Below the pieces are notes generated by a model. The model was not told where the DNA came from. It saw only the letters and a program-made list of their open reading frames with translations, and did not search any database. Of a stretch of 64,000 nucleotides of DNA, positions 1 through 10,637 are shown piece after piece (the first letter of the stretch is position 1; each line of letters opens with the position of its first letter). The stretch spans positions 62,001 to 126,000 of the forward strand of contig JAMPIV010009925.1 of NCBI GenBank assembly GCA_024509875.1, written 5' to 3'. This DNA comes from Oreohelix idahoensis (Eukaryota; Mollusca; Gastropoda; Stylommatophora; Oreohelicidae). A program made the position numbers and the translations under genes.

Positions 1-345
1 ATGATAAATGAAGGTTTTCAGCTCCTTAAACATAATTATTGCTATGATTAATAAATATCTGTTTAGGTTGCCTTAATGTAAGTAAAAGAAGACCGATGAT
101 TACATTTCAGCATGTCAAGATTCCTAGATGTATCAGTGTTTCATAATTAAGAGTGAATCTAACACATTTACTGTCAATCCTCATGCCTTTCCATATAATG
201 GTAATTTTCAATGCCAGCCCAGATGTTCCACATAAAATCTGTGGCCATTAAAAATAACCACACACCTAAGTCCTATAGACTACTTTTGTGTACTGATTAA
301 GGCTTTAAAACATTGCAAAAAAACTTTACCTACTGGCAAAAAGAG
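1..345. other. Downstream flank of zinc-finger exon 1
   Basis: No gene or repeat is recognised here. If exon 1 is a real terminal exon, this holds its 3' UTR. No canonical AATAAA is seen on the minus strand in this stretch. Confidence 0.4.
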
Positions 346-791
346 TCAGTAAGAAGTGTGTTTACCTCTGGTACTCATGCCTATACAAATGTGGTCATAC
401 AACTTGGGTTTATATTTGAAAGATCGTCCACACAACTTACAAGAAAGCTTTTCCCCCAACCCATGCTTCCCTCTTAAATGTTCTTTTAGGGCACACATCT
501 GGCTGTAAACTCTCTTACAAATGTGGCACATGAGACGGTTAGTACCACTGCATTTTACTTCATGCGACGCACACAATGCTGGATTTGTGTATATACCCCC
601 ACATTTAGAACAAGTAGAGAACATGGTGCCGCCAGATGCAACTTTAGACTGTTTTCTTGGGGTTGTTAACTTACACAAGTAGGCAGGAAATGATCCTGTA
701 TCGTTTCCCAAAAATAAACCAGCTGAGTAAGACCCCCTGTGCTGTGCCCATGCCACAGCGCTGTTTCTTTGGCCACCTACAGTATTTACAC
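346..791 (-). CDS. Alternative terminal zinc-finger exon 1 (three fingers, most distal)
   Basis: This is the last zinc-finger exon in the window, about 50 kb from the shared exon. Two acceptors fit the required phase: one starts the exon at 791 (gaggcgctag/GT) and one at 776 (aaatactgtag/GT). Both give a Gly at the junction and encode 148 or 143 residues. Fingers: C2HC-like (CSKCGGIYTNPALCASH then EVKC), C2H2 (CHICKRVYSQMCALKEH then LRGKH), the linker GLGEKL, and a third (CKLCGRSFKYKPKLYDH) whose fourth ligand is probably the Cys two residues on, giving an unusually short H-x-C. An 11.6 kb retrotransposon separates it from exon 2. Confidence 0.78.
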
Positions 792-1212
792 CTAGCGCCT
801 CAGGAACATGTACAGATGTTAGAGCCACTGACTGGTTTCCTTTGATACCACGATTATGAAGCCCTGGGGAGTCAGAAGAATATCTTAGGAAGCTATAAAA
901 TCATCGGATATCATAAACTGTGCAAAGTCAACCAATATGAACTAATGCTGGGCCCAGTCTAGCAGAGGTACAACAATTATTTTCATGCATGCAAAATAAG
1001 TTGTTATCTTGTATGCTAAGAAATCAAGCCTTTGTCTGATGTTATTTCTTTAAGTGCCATTATGACTGGCGCATACAATTATGTCTCTCCACAGCCTGTT
1101 TAAAGAATCTTATCAATTCTGTTGATTTTCTTCCTCATCATCACATACAATGTTGTTCCATGCACTAGCAAAGCAAATATTTGTTCCATACACTACCAAA
1201 GCACATACATTA

Positions 1213-1217
1213 TCAAG
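1213..1217. repeat. Target site duplication, left (TCAAG)
   Basis: The five bases TCAAG directly precede the 5' LTR and recur at 12777-12781 directly after the 3' LTR. A five-base duplication is usual for Ty3/gypsy-type integrases. Confidence 0.85.
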
Positions 1218-1827
1218 TATGACGTATGAAAATAGGGCCTCTCTTTCTTTAATCCCTCAGTCCCCCTTTTCTCTCTTACAACTAAACAACTCGAGTCATT
1301 CCCACGATTGCTGGTTTGGTATGCCATAAGTTATCTGGACATTCGCCCTTTTGTTGTCTTCTCTCGCGGCGGTATCTCTTACTGACATTCCCACAGAGAG
1401 GCAGACCACCAGAGATCAGGTTACAATGTCAAGAGCCGAGATCAGCACCCTCTGTTTAACACCTGATAATAGAATGGACGAAGAATTCGCAGGTGCGTTT
1501 GCCAGTCATGGGGACATGGGCCGATTCAGTATATTAGCGCAGTTTTAGAAAATTCATCATCAGTCTGCCCCAGGAATTGGTGATATCTGCTAGCGCAAAT
1601 CTTGGAGTTTTTAATATAGAAAGAATTTCTGAGATTCACGGAGAGTGTCATTTTCCTTGCGTGGCGGTAATCATAATATATATTAGAATTTTGAGTGTCT
1701 TAACGTGTTAAAGTGTGTTTATTAAATAAGCATATTAAATAACTTAGTAATAAGTAAATTTAATTTCTTGCTATTACCCCAGTAAGAGACGCTTTAAATT
1801 AATTAATATACGCTAGGCGACTGATAA

Positions 1828-3879
1828 CACTGACAAACAACATTTTTCTTTCTTATATAAGAATAAGTGTTCTTATGTCAGTTTTTTGCGCTGATTTCAA
1901 ATTTGAAATCCGTTTATCTCTATCACGTCAGGTTTTTAAGATATTTGTGAATACATATATTTTTGGGAAACCGTTATGTGCTCCGTTTCATTTTTACTAC
2001 ATAACTTATTAAAAATTAATAAAATGCAAAATAATTCCACTTTTTATACTGCTAAAAGATGCATGACATATGTTACGCTATTTTTTCCAATAGTTACTGT
2101 ATTTTGAAATAATTCTGAGCGAAATATGGCTTCTAGAAGTTGTAGAAATTCAGCTGATCTGTTCTGTTACGTGTGCGGATATTTTACCGATCGTGTTCAC
2201 CAGAAAAACTTTACACCATTACTAAAGAAAGCATATGAACTTTATTTCGATTCGAAAGTTGATGATGCAAATAAATCTTGGAAGCCAAATGCAGTTTGTT
2301 CGACTTTGTGCAAATACATTGGCAGGTTGGTTACGAAAATCGCCGAAGCATAAGTCGATGCCTTTTGGAGTGCCAGTAATATGGCATGAACAAGACAAAT
2401 CACGCTACTGATTGTTACTTCTGCTTGACAAATATCCATGGTTTCACTTTTAAAACTAGAAAGTCTGTGGTTTATCCAAATATTGAATCGGTTTCGAAAC
2501 CAGTGTCTCGTGATCCAATCACGTGTCCGATCCCAGTTCCACCAGAACAATATCCGTTGGACGTCAATGAACCATCAGAAAGTGATAGTTTACCTGCTTC
2601 AGAAACTAATTCTGACTCGGATTATATACCGGTGAATGATGGTGTTCACTTAATTAACCTTTCAGATCTAATACGTGATCTCGCTCTTACCAAAGGACAA
2701 GTGGAATTACTCGGTTCGCGACTCAAAGAATGGAATCTTTTAGCGCCCAATACTTTGATATCTAAATTTCGTCATAGACACAGAGAACTTGTTCAATACT
2801 TTGAGATGGATGATGACATTTGCTATTGCAAAATTCCAGTCGCCTACTCTGTTCATATGAAAGAAACTTATGACAATATGGCTATACTTTTGGCAAAAAT
2901 AAAGTACAATGACTACCAATGGCGGATTTGTGGAGACCTAAAGGTCATTGCAATTCTCACGGGCATGCAGACTGGGTATACTAAATTTTGTTGCTTCCTA
3001 TGTGAATGGGACAGCCGCAACAGACAGGAACATTATGCAAGAAAGGTGTGGCCTATCAGGGATCGTATGCAGCTCGGGCATAAAAATGTAATACACGAGC
3101 CATTAGTTAACAAAGACAGCATCATTTTAACACCGTTACATATAAAGTTGGGGCTCATGAAGAATTTCGTAAAAGCATTAGATAAAATGAGCAAAGCTTT
3201 CACTTATCTTCGAGAAAAGTTTCCGCAAGTTAGCGATGCAAAGATAAAGGAAGGTATCTTTGTAGGACCTCATATTAGGAAAGTTATTGCAGACAAACAA
3301 TTCGAGAACTTGTTACATGGTAGTGAACTTCACGCATGGATGGCATTCAAATCGATCGTCGATAACTTTCTGGGAAATCACAAATCTGTCGACTATGTGC
3401 ATATTGTTAAGCAGTGCATAGATGCATACAGAATTATGGGCTGTAACATGTCCCTCAAAATCCATTTGCTCGATTCGCATCTTGACTTTTTTCCCTGACA
3501 ACCTTGGCGAAGTCAGCGATGAACATGGAGAACGATTCCATCAAGATATCGCCGTAATGGAGTCACGTTATCAAGGACGGTGGAGTGTGACCATGCTTGC
3601 CGATTATTGTTGGATGTTTCATCGCGATGTACCACATGCCATTCACCGACGAAAGTCGACTGCAAAGAAATTCAAGCCTACATAACTGTTATACTTCTTG
3701 TACGAATGATGTTATAATACTGTATGCGTTGTTAAAAAACTTCAATTGCGTATTTCTCGAGATCCCGACCTGATAGAGAAAAACGGTTTGCAGATTTAAA
3801 AACAGCGCATTAAAATTGACCAGAAAAACACAGAAATGTTAGAGAAAGAAAAAAAAAAATTTTTTTTTGTTAGCCAGTG
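1828..3879 (+). mobile_element. DNA transposon with CACTG ends nested in the LTR
   Basis: Comparison with the 3' LTR gives exact borders: the uninterrupted sequence ctga-TAA-ttagag becomes ctga-TAA, insert, TAA-ttagag, a 3-bp duplication. The insert begins CACTGACAAACAAC and ends with the reverse complement of CACTGGCTAACAAA (11 of 14 terminal bases match). CACTA/CACTG ends with 2-3-bp duplications are typical of the CACTA (EnSpm/CMC) superfamily, so that assignment is inferred. It encodes one broken protein (2126-3685). Confidence 0.85.
2126..3685 (+). pseudogene. Broken transposon protein inside the CACTG-ended element
   Basis: Three reading frames carry consecutive parts of one protein: 2126-2353, 2386-3498 and 3422-3685. 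Frame changes occur near 2325, near 2385 and near 3493 (in a T run). The first part has a Cys-rich head (CYVCGYF). The middle has GDLKV, then CFLCEWDSR, VWPIRD and a conserved-looking PLHIKLGLMKNFVKA. The end has DEHGERFHQDI and MLADYCWM. I know this protein only as a repeated 'uncharacterised' family in invertebrate genomes such as aphid and Hydra. The D-containing motif followed by CxxC would suit a DDE-type transposase of the CACTA group, but I cannot assign the catalytic residues. At about 510 codons it may be complete apart from the shifts. Confidence 0.75.
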
Positions 3880-5411
3880 TAATTAGAGATAAATATACTT
3901 TTATTCATCATGCGTAATTTTGTGAATTACTAAAGTTTTGTGGGTTTTAAATATAATTTAATACCGGAGTGATCTAGAGGTCTTACCTAACGAGTGTAGA
4001 ATATAATAATGATATCATTTTTAAAATGTTTGTTTTTTCTACATCTAGGCGATCAACCCTGTGATCTAGCGGTCTGAATAGCTCCAGAAAACATTCTTAA
4101 AATATTATTAGGTCTTAAATTTGGACCTGTGCGGTTCTCTTGTCTTCTTACAGAGAGTCCCCACATATAAACATTTAAAGAATAAAACATCAGAACTGGA
4201 CAAGAAAGTACCCAGATTGTTCACAGCAAATCTGATCCGCCTGTGGTGGCCAAATATCTATATATATATATAAACATTGTTTCCAGAATATTGACTATCG
4301 TAGTTTTTTTATTTTCTTTTCTCAAGTGGATTTATCCAGAAAAAGGAATATTTGGGTCCATAACCGGCACCCAACCCCAGAGTGAGAGATAAAAACAGAT
4401 AGGAGATCCTTTGCTTATCCTTATTGGTTTTCTAACAGTGTACCCACCAGACATTTTCCTTAAATATCGGACATCTGTGTGCTGCCCATGGTGAACATTT
4501 TGATCGCAATATATATTTACCTGCACTACCTGACGTGAACTTTTTGACACATAATATTAGCATTATTTAAGCGGATGTTCCCCATTAGGAAAAATTAATC
4601 ATTCTTGGAGGAACTGGGGTCCCTTGGATAGCACCACCCTGAAATATGTCAAAGATACACAGATGTGTTAAAGAGTAGTAGGTAAGTGTGATTGCTGATT
4701 GCTTGTGGCCACAGACTGACAGACTGTAAGAAAGAGAAATGAATATTTCATATTTTGTATAATCATTATACTCACTTCAGTCATTTCGGGTTCGCAAATA
4801 CTGTTACATCATTTTCTTGTCTTCTTTGTTTCAGGATAGATTAACTAGAGACTTGGTTCTTTTATTTTATCGTCTATCCCTATATATATTATCATTAACT
4901 GTAATCTTTTGGGTTAATTACCTCTGTCAGGATCTACTTTGGGATTCCTTTGCAATAGAGGAGAACCTATTGGGTTAATAAATTTCTTGCATTTTTTTAT
5001 GTCTGTAAACTATACGTTCTGATAGATAATATTGATGTGATTTTTTTAAGATAATAAACATAATAAAACCGTAAGTTATCGTGTTGGTCAAAACCCCTGC
5101 CCAGTATATGTTATCCATAGCTTGGTTCACGTCTGTACGTATTATGTCACAGAATTGTGTATATGTAAGTGGAGTGTAACTCGTATATATATGTACCAGG
5201 AGAGAAAGGGAGTCTAGTTAAATATTGTCGTGAGATAGACAGGGGTTAGAGCAATTACTCAATCCAGAGACTGTCCTTTCTCTTACACTCTCACCCCCTT
5301 GTGAAAAAAAAAGCTATTTCTTACCCCTTATTCTCACATAGTTTACCATTATCACCTCTGCTCAGACGGGACCTTAAACATCTTCAACCTATCTCAATAA
5401 AATCTACGACA

Positions 5412-6154
5412 TAAATGGTTTGCTCGTCGCGGGATTAAGATCCAAGTTTGAGTCTAGATAGATGTCTAAAGTCTGATACTGAATCAGAAGTTTCATCTAG
5501 ATAGAGTGTGTTGTGAGTTTGTCTTGTGATTTAAGGAATAAATAATTACCCCCTAGACAACGCTCTTAGTTACTGGGTGTTTGACCATACACACATATAG
5601 GATTTGTTTCTTTCCACAGCAATAGTTACAGGAAACTTGTTTTGATAATAATCTTTGTTGAATATATGATATTTGGTAATTTTGTAACAGACCGCTATTT
5701 CGCGTGATTGTTAATCAATCACTAGAGTTTTTTTTTGAAGCAGCAGAGTTGAGCTAAGCAAAGGACGGCTTGTTCTGACTTTTTAGTCAAGTTAATAACG
5801 TCCCTTCTCTTAACTGACTTCAGTGGGCGAGTTTTGGGGTGGAGTTTAATTTTTTTAAGGAAATTTCTTTTTTCTCCTTAAATTGTTTTTTTAAATAAAA
5901 ATATTTTTCTCCACCGTTAGTAATAGTAGTTTTTCCAGGTTATCTGATCTACCACTTTTGGATTAAGTCGTCTGTATTAGGAGCCTAAGTGCCAGAGATA
6001 ACAGCGATAGATTAGTAAACTGATAACAGGAGGAGGTATCTCAGGGTAAAGAATAACATCTTTGTTGGTTTTTCTCGTTAGCGGCTAAGGATATAGTTTT
6101 TCTCCTTCTTTCCTTCTTTTTTTTTCTCGGGTGAGTGGCATTCAGTTCTCTAAC
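5412..6154 (+). other. Retrotransposon leader with candidate primer-binding site
   Basis: The sequence after the 5' LTR continues four bases to TGGTTTGCTCGTCGCGGGAT (5416-5435). Its complement ends in CCA like a tRNA 3' end, so this is the likely minus-strand primer-binding site. I could not name the tRNA. The rest is a non-coding, T-rich leader up to the gag start. Confidence 0.5.
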
Positions 6155-7438
6155 ATGGCTGAGTGTGTAAAACTTAGGACTATGCTGAGAGAGGAAGCAA
6201 GGGAGACAGGATTGCAAGGAGAGGAAGTGACCGCGTTCGTCAACACAGAACTTGACCGATATGGCGCGGAGCAGAAAGTAGCAGAAGCTAGAGAGAAGGA
6301 AGATAAAGCGGATAGGAAAGTAGCGGAAGAGCGTCAATCTCTATTAGAGCAGAAGAAAATTGAGGCAGAGATGGAAGCTCGCAGGGCAAACGAAAGAGAG
6401 AAGGAGAGACAATACGAGGAACGAGAGAAGGAGAGACAGCACGAGTTGGCGCTTAAGGCTCTAGAAGTCCAAAGTCGTGGGGCTGCCTCTACTTCCAGCA
6501 ATGGAGAGCCGTCATCTCCCCATTCATCGTTAACTGATCACTCCAGCACTCATTCTCCCCAACTCACAGCTATGTCTTTCACCCTGGAACCCTTCCCAAG
6601 CCCCAATGAGAAAATTGACTCGTTTCTAGAAAAATTTGAGAGAATGGCAAATCTGTATGGGTTAGAGAGTTCCCGGTAGTGCCTAAAGCTTTCACAGGCT
6701 TTGAAAGGTAGTGCTTATGAAGTCTACATGAAACTGGGAAGCAGTCAAGACAACTACGACATGCTAAAGAAGGCTTTACTGGAGCGTTTCGAAATGAACG
6801 CTCGTAAGTTTCTGCAAATGTTCAGAAACAGCAGAAAGGAGAGCACTGAAACATTTCAGCAGTTTTCTTCACGGCTGAAGGGATATTTGACAAAGTGCAT
6901 GGAGCTTTCTGAGCTCGCTCTCACCTACAAAGGTCTTGAGGAGTTCGTTCTTATAGAACAAATAAAAACCACTTTGTCAAGTGAAACCCGTAGATTCCTG
7001 GCTGAACAAGGCGCAGTCAAGTTAGATGACATTCTCAGTAAGTCTGAACGGTACATAAATGCTATGGCCGAGCTTCCCAGCACCAAACGCAAACCGACAG
7101 ATGAGCCTGCTCGAAAAAATAATCTAGAGCAGTCTTCCCATCACCATAACCAACGAGATGCCGTACCCCAACATCCTCCACAGGAAAAATCGAAATTCTT
7201 CAAAACCAGATATCCCACCCACAACATCCTGATCAACCCCACCGCCCTACGTGGCAGCGCGGCCAGAAAGGACAGGGTGACAAAGGGAAAACCCCTGCGC
7301 ACGGGACATCTGATCAGGGCAAGCACACCGGGCCAAATCGCATCGGATGCTTGCAAACAGCCTTGCAAGGAAGAATCAATGTCAGTGATTCTCAACCTGA
7401 GGGGGAGAGGCCCTCAACGCGAGGAACTGTTATTTTGA
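6155..7438 (+). pseudogene. gag: gag with SCAN-like capsid domain
   Basis: The ATG at 6155 starts MAECVKLRTMLREEA. Residues about 45-105 form a highly charged Glu/Lys/Arg coiled-coil region, then a Ser-rich linker. A helical capsid-like region follows: FTLEPFPSP, LEKFERMANLYGLE, a TAG stop at 6677-6679, then GSAYEVYMKL, LKKALLERF, FQQFSSRLKGYL, LEEFVLIEQI and TRRFLAEQG. The latter run resembles the SCAN domain, which has been traced to Gmr1-like gag. No CCHC zinc knuckle is visible before the end. It overlaps the pol frame over 7351-7438, with pol in the -1 frame. Confidence 0.8.
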
Positions 7439-9549
7439 ACGGGACTTCAACATCTTGTCTTTTTGACACAGGTTTATCCTTTGACTGTATAGTCGCAAGG
7501 CACCTGGTCAAACCCGGTCAAGAGACAGAAGACGCCGTCAAACTATGTGGAGTTTTCAAGAGTGACGCACCCAGGACGCTTCCCATCGCACTGGTGGAAA
7601 TACACTCTGATTTTGTCAGAGGTGTTATTAAAGCGGCCATTATGGATGATCCTATCTACCCAGTTATACTTGGATGTAGATACGTGTTTATTGGGAGACC
7701 GAAAGAGCCGATTGTGGCAGCAGTAACCACAAGAGGGCAAGCCCAGAAGGAGTGGGAGCCTGCGCCAAATGTGTTACCTAAGGAACTAAAAGAGGCGCAA
7801 CAAAAAGACCCTACCTTGGAACCCTGCTTTAAGAAACTGCCCATGGCTAAGGACCCCAGACACAACGGAGACATCTTCTCTAAGGATGGTGTACTGTATC
7901 GCAGAACGGGCAAACCTGATCAAGGGCATAACCAGCTCCTAGTACCGAAACAGTACAGAGACCAAATCTTAGAAATGGGGCACTCTCTTCCCTTTAGCGG
8001 ACATATGGGACAAAACGCCACTATTCAGCGAATACAGACTCACTACTGGTGGCCAGGAATGAACTCTGATATTATCAGGTACGTGAAATCCTGCGCCCAG
8101 TGCCAACGTGTGGCACCCAAGCATTGGACACCCCCGGTTCCTATGGGTGAAATGCCAGTAGTGGGGACTCCATTTGAACGGGTTGCTGTCGACATTGTAG
8201 GACCCTTAGAAAGGACTAAACGAAGGAACAGGTTTATCCTGACCTTAGTCGACACGTGCACTTTGTGGGCAGAAGCTATACCGCTAACATGCACGGATTC
8301 CAAGCATGTCGCAGAAGCCCTCGTGCAAATCTTTACACGGTTGGGATTCCCTCAACAAGTTTTGACGGATAACGGATCCCAATTCTGTAGCCTGTTAATG
8401 GAGGAGATCTTTAAGATCTTGAGGGCCAAACACATCCACACACGCCCCTACCATCCGGCCGGAAATGGGCTCGTGGAGCGCTTCAAAGGCAGCCTCACCA
8501 TGATGTTACGTAAGCTGGGACAAGAGGAACCTGAAGATTGGGACCTTTCCATTCCTGCAGCCTTATTCGCCTACAGAGAGGTTCCCCAGGCATCTACAGG
8601 ATTTCCACCAGCTACACTTTTATTCGGCAGACCTATTAAGGGGCCGCTAGAAGCCTTACTTCGGTCCCTGACAGACCATAAGGCTGACGAGACAGTTGTC
8701 TCAGCAAGCAAATATGTATCAGAGCTCAAGGAAAGGTTACAACTAGGATGGGACCTAGCAACAACCAACCTTAAGAAAGCATGCGCAAAGCACGCTCAAC
8801 GATAAAATAAAGCAGCGAAAGAGAGAGAACTCCAACCAGGGGAGACAGTTTTGTTGCTACTTCCAACCAGAAACAACAAACTTCGCATCGGATGGCAAGG
8901 GCCGTTTACCGTCCTTAAAAAGATCTCCCGCACTAACTACAAGATCTCTATTAAAGGAAAGGAGAAGGTCTACCACGTAAATCTGCTAAAGAAATACTTG
9001 GAAAGACCAATGCCATCCTCCGAACATCTCCTGGCAGTCGCCATAGCGACGGAAAATGAGGAAGATGACGATAGTTGCATGGAGTATCCATTGCAACAAA
9101 CGGAATCTTTCAAAGATGTCAAATTCGGCGAAAATCTATCGGAAGCACAACAGACAGAAACCAGGGCGCTACTGAAACAGTACACTGCAGTCTTAACGGA
9201 TGTACCTGGTCGAACAAATCTCATAGAATTCGATATGAAACTGACCAACGAGACCCCTGTTCAAACCAGAGTTTACCCCATTCCGTACGCTAAAGCTGAT
9301 GCACTACGCGGAGAGATAGACAAGCTATGTCAAGCCGAAATTATCAGTGAGTCTACCTCTCCTTACAGTTCGAGTGTAGTACTGTTACAGAAGCCCAATA
9401 AGGAAGTTCGGCTGTGCATAGATTACTGTTTACTTAACACAGTAACGGAATTCCAGCCCGAACCTCTACAGAGCGCTTCTGAGCTGTTCACCAAGCTTAG
9501 CAAGGCAAGAATTTTCTCAAAGATTGACTTGAGTAAAGGTTACTACTAA
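7351..9549 (+). pseudogene. pol: pol part 1: protease, integrase, start of RT
   Basis: This is one frame with in-frame TAA codons at 8803-8805 and 9547-9549. The aspartic protease motif is LFDTGLS near residue 38. Integrase: the HHCC finger runs from GHSLPFSGH to CAQCQ; the catalytic triad is in VAVDIVGPL, LTDNGSQF and GNGLVERF, with an exact D-x35-E spacing; a GPY/F module is visible as GWQGPFTVL after the first stop. The RT then begins (PIPYAKADALRGEIDKL, VRLCIDYCLLN, FSKIDLSKGYY). Integrase before RT is the reverse of normal gypsy order. Confidence 0.87.
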
Positions 9550-10607
9550 ATACCAGTCAAGGAGGAAGTTAAGCCTTTGTTAGCTTTTAGCACCAGTGAA
9601 GGACACTACACTTTCAACGTAATGCCGTTTGGATTGCACAACGCACCAGGAGTCTTCACCAGAATGATGAGGAAGCTTTTAGAACCCTTGCAAAGTCCCC
9701 ATATCCATAATTTCATGGATGACATTAATTGCATCGGAAAACTATGATGAACATATTGCTACGGTTGCTATGCTCTTCAGGCGACTACAGGAAACTGGTC
9801 TCACAGCCAGACCTAGCAAATGTCTCATCGGATTTCAAAAGCTAGACTTCCTGGGACATACCATTTCTCAAGGCTGCATGTGGCCAGTTACCAAGAACAT
9901 TGAGAAAATAGTTGCAGCAAAAAGACCCCGAACGAAGAAAGACACCTGTTCTTTTCTATCACTGTGTGCTTACTATCAGAAATTTATCAAGAATTTCAAC
10001 GGGCTAACGGCACCCCTTACTGACCTTACAAAAAAAGGGCGCCCGGACAAGGTTATTTGGGATTTGAAGTGCAAACAAGCTTACGTCACTTTAAAAGGTC
10101 AATTGTCTGAAAACCCCATTTTGAGACTACCTGACCTCAAGAAACCTTTTATATTGCGGGTCGACGCTTCGGGTCAGGGCATCGGGTCAACCCTGCTCCA
10201 AGCAGATGACACCGATCCGAATCTGTTATTTCCAGTTGCATATGGCAGCCGTAAACTGAATGCTGCAGAACGTAACTATTCCACCGTCGAAAGAGAGTGT
10301 CTAGCACTTGTTCATGGCATAAGGAAATACCATGAATATCTTTACGGAGTAACATTCACGGTGCAAACAGACCACGCTCCTTTAGCTTTTCTTGGGGGCG
10401 AATAAGGAATTCAACGCGAGGATCATGCGCTGGGCCTTGCTACTAAGCGTGTACTCTTTCAAAGTGGAATACATTCCGGGAAAACAGAACGTGGGAGCAG
10501 ATTTTATGAGTAGAAATTGGAGCACGGAAGAGGAGGTGGAAAGCGAAAACAACAATCACCTGCAAGTTACTGATCAAGAGAGCTCCATTGTCATAAATGA
10601 AACATGA
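9550..10607 (+). pseudogene. pol: pol part 2: RT catalytic region and RNase H
   Basis: It continues after the TAA with IPVKEEVKPLLAF, MPFGLHNAPGVFTRMM and the catalytic FMDD box near 9715. A frameshift near 9720-9745 moves to the frame of YDEHIATV and KLDFLGHTIS (open to 10405). RNase H residues are seen in ILRVDASGQGIG, ERNYSTVERECLAL and VQTDHAPLAF. A second shift near 10395 leads to the frame open to 10607, with YIPGKQNVGADFMSR, the standard end of gypsy RNase H. No second integrase follows, which confirms the gene order. Confidence 0.87.
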
Positions 10608-10620
10608 AATGGTTTCATGT

Positions 10621-10637
10621 CTTTAAGAGGGGACGAC
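10621..10637 (+). promoter_or_regulatory. Polypurine tract of the retrotransposon
   Basis: CTTTAAGAGGGGACGAC directly abuts the TG of the 3' LTR. The purine run AAGAGGGGA is the expected plus-strand primer site. Confidence 0.7.

Larger units (their letters stand above)
1218..5411 (+). repeat. 5' LTR, interrupted
   Basis: It matches the 3' LTR base for base apart from roughly a dozen substitutions and several short indels counted by eye (about 2.14 kb without the insertion). It starts TATGACG where the 3' LTR starts TGTGACG, so the terminal TG is mutated. It ends CGACA. A nested transposon occupies 1828-3879. A variable (TA)n tract lies near 4257. Confidence 0.9.

Noticed and set aside
1351..1548. 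65-codon frame, identical at 10771-10968
   Set aside because: Its repetition is explained by the two LTRs. No start context, domain or family was recognised.
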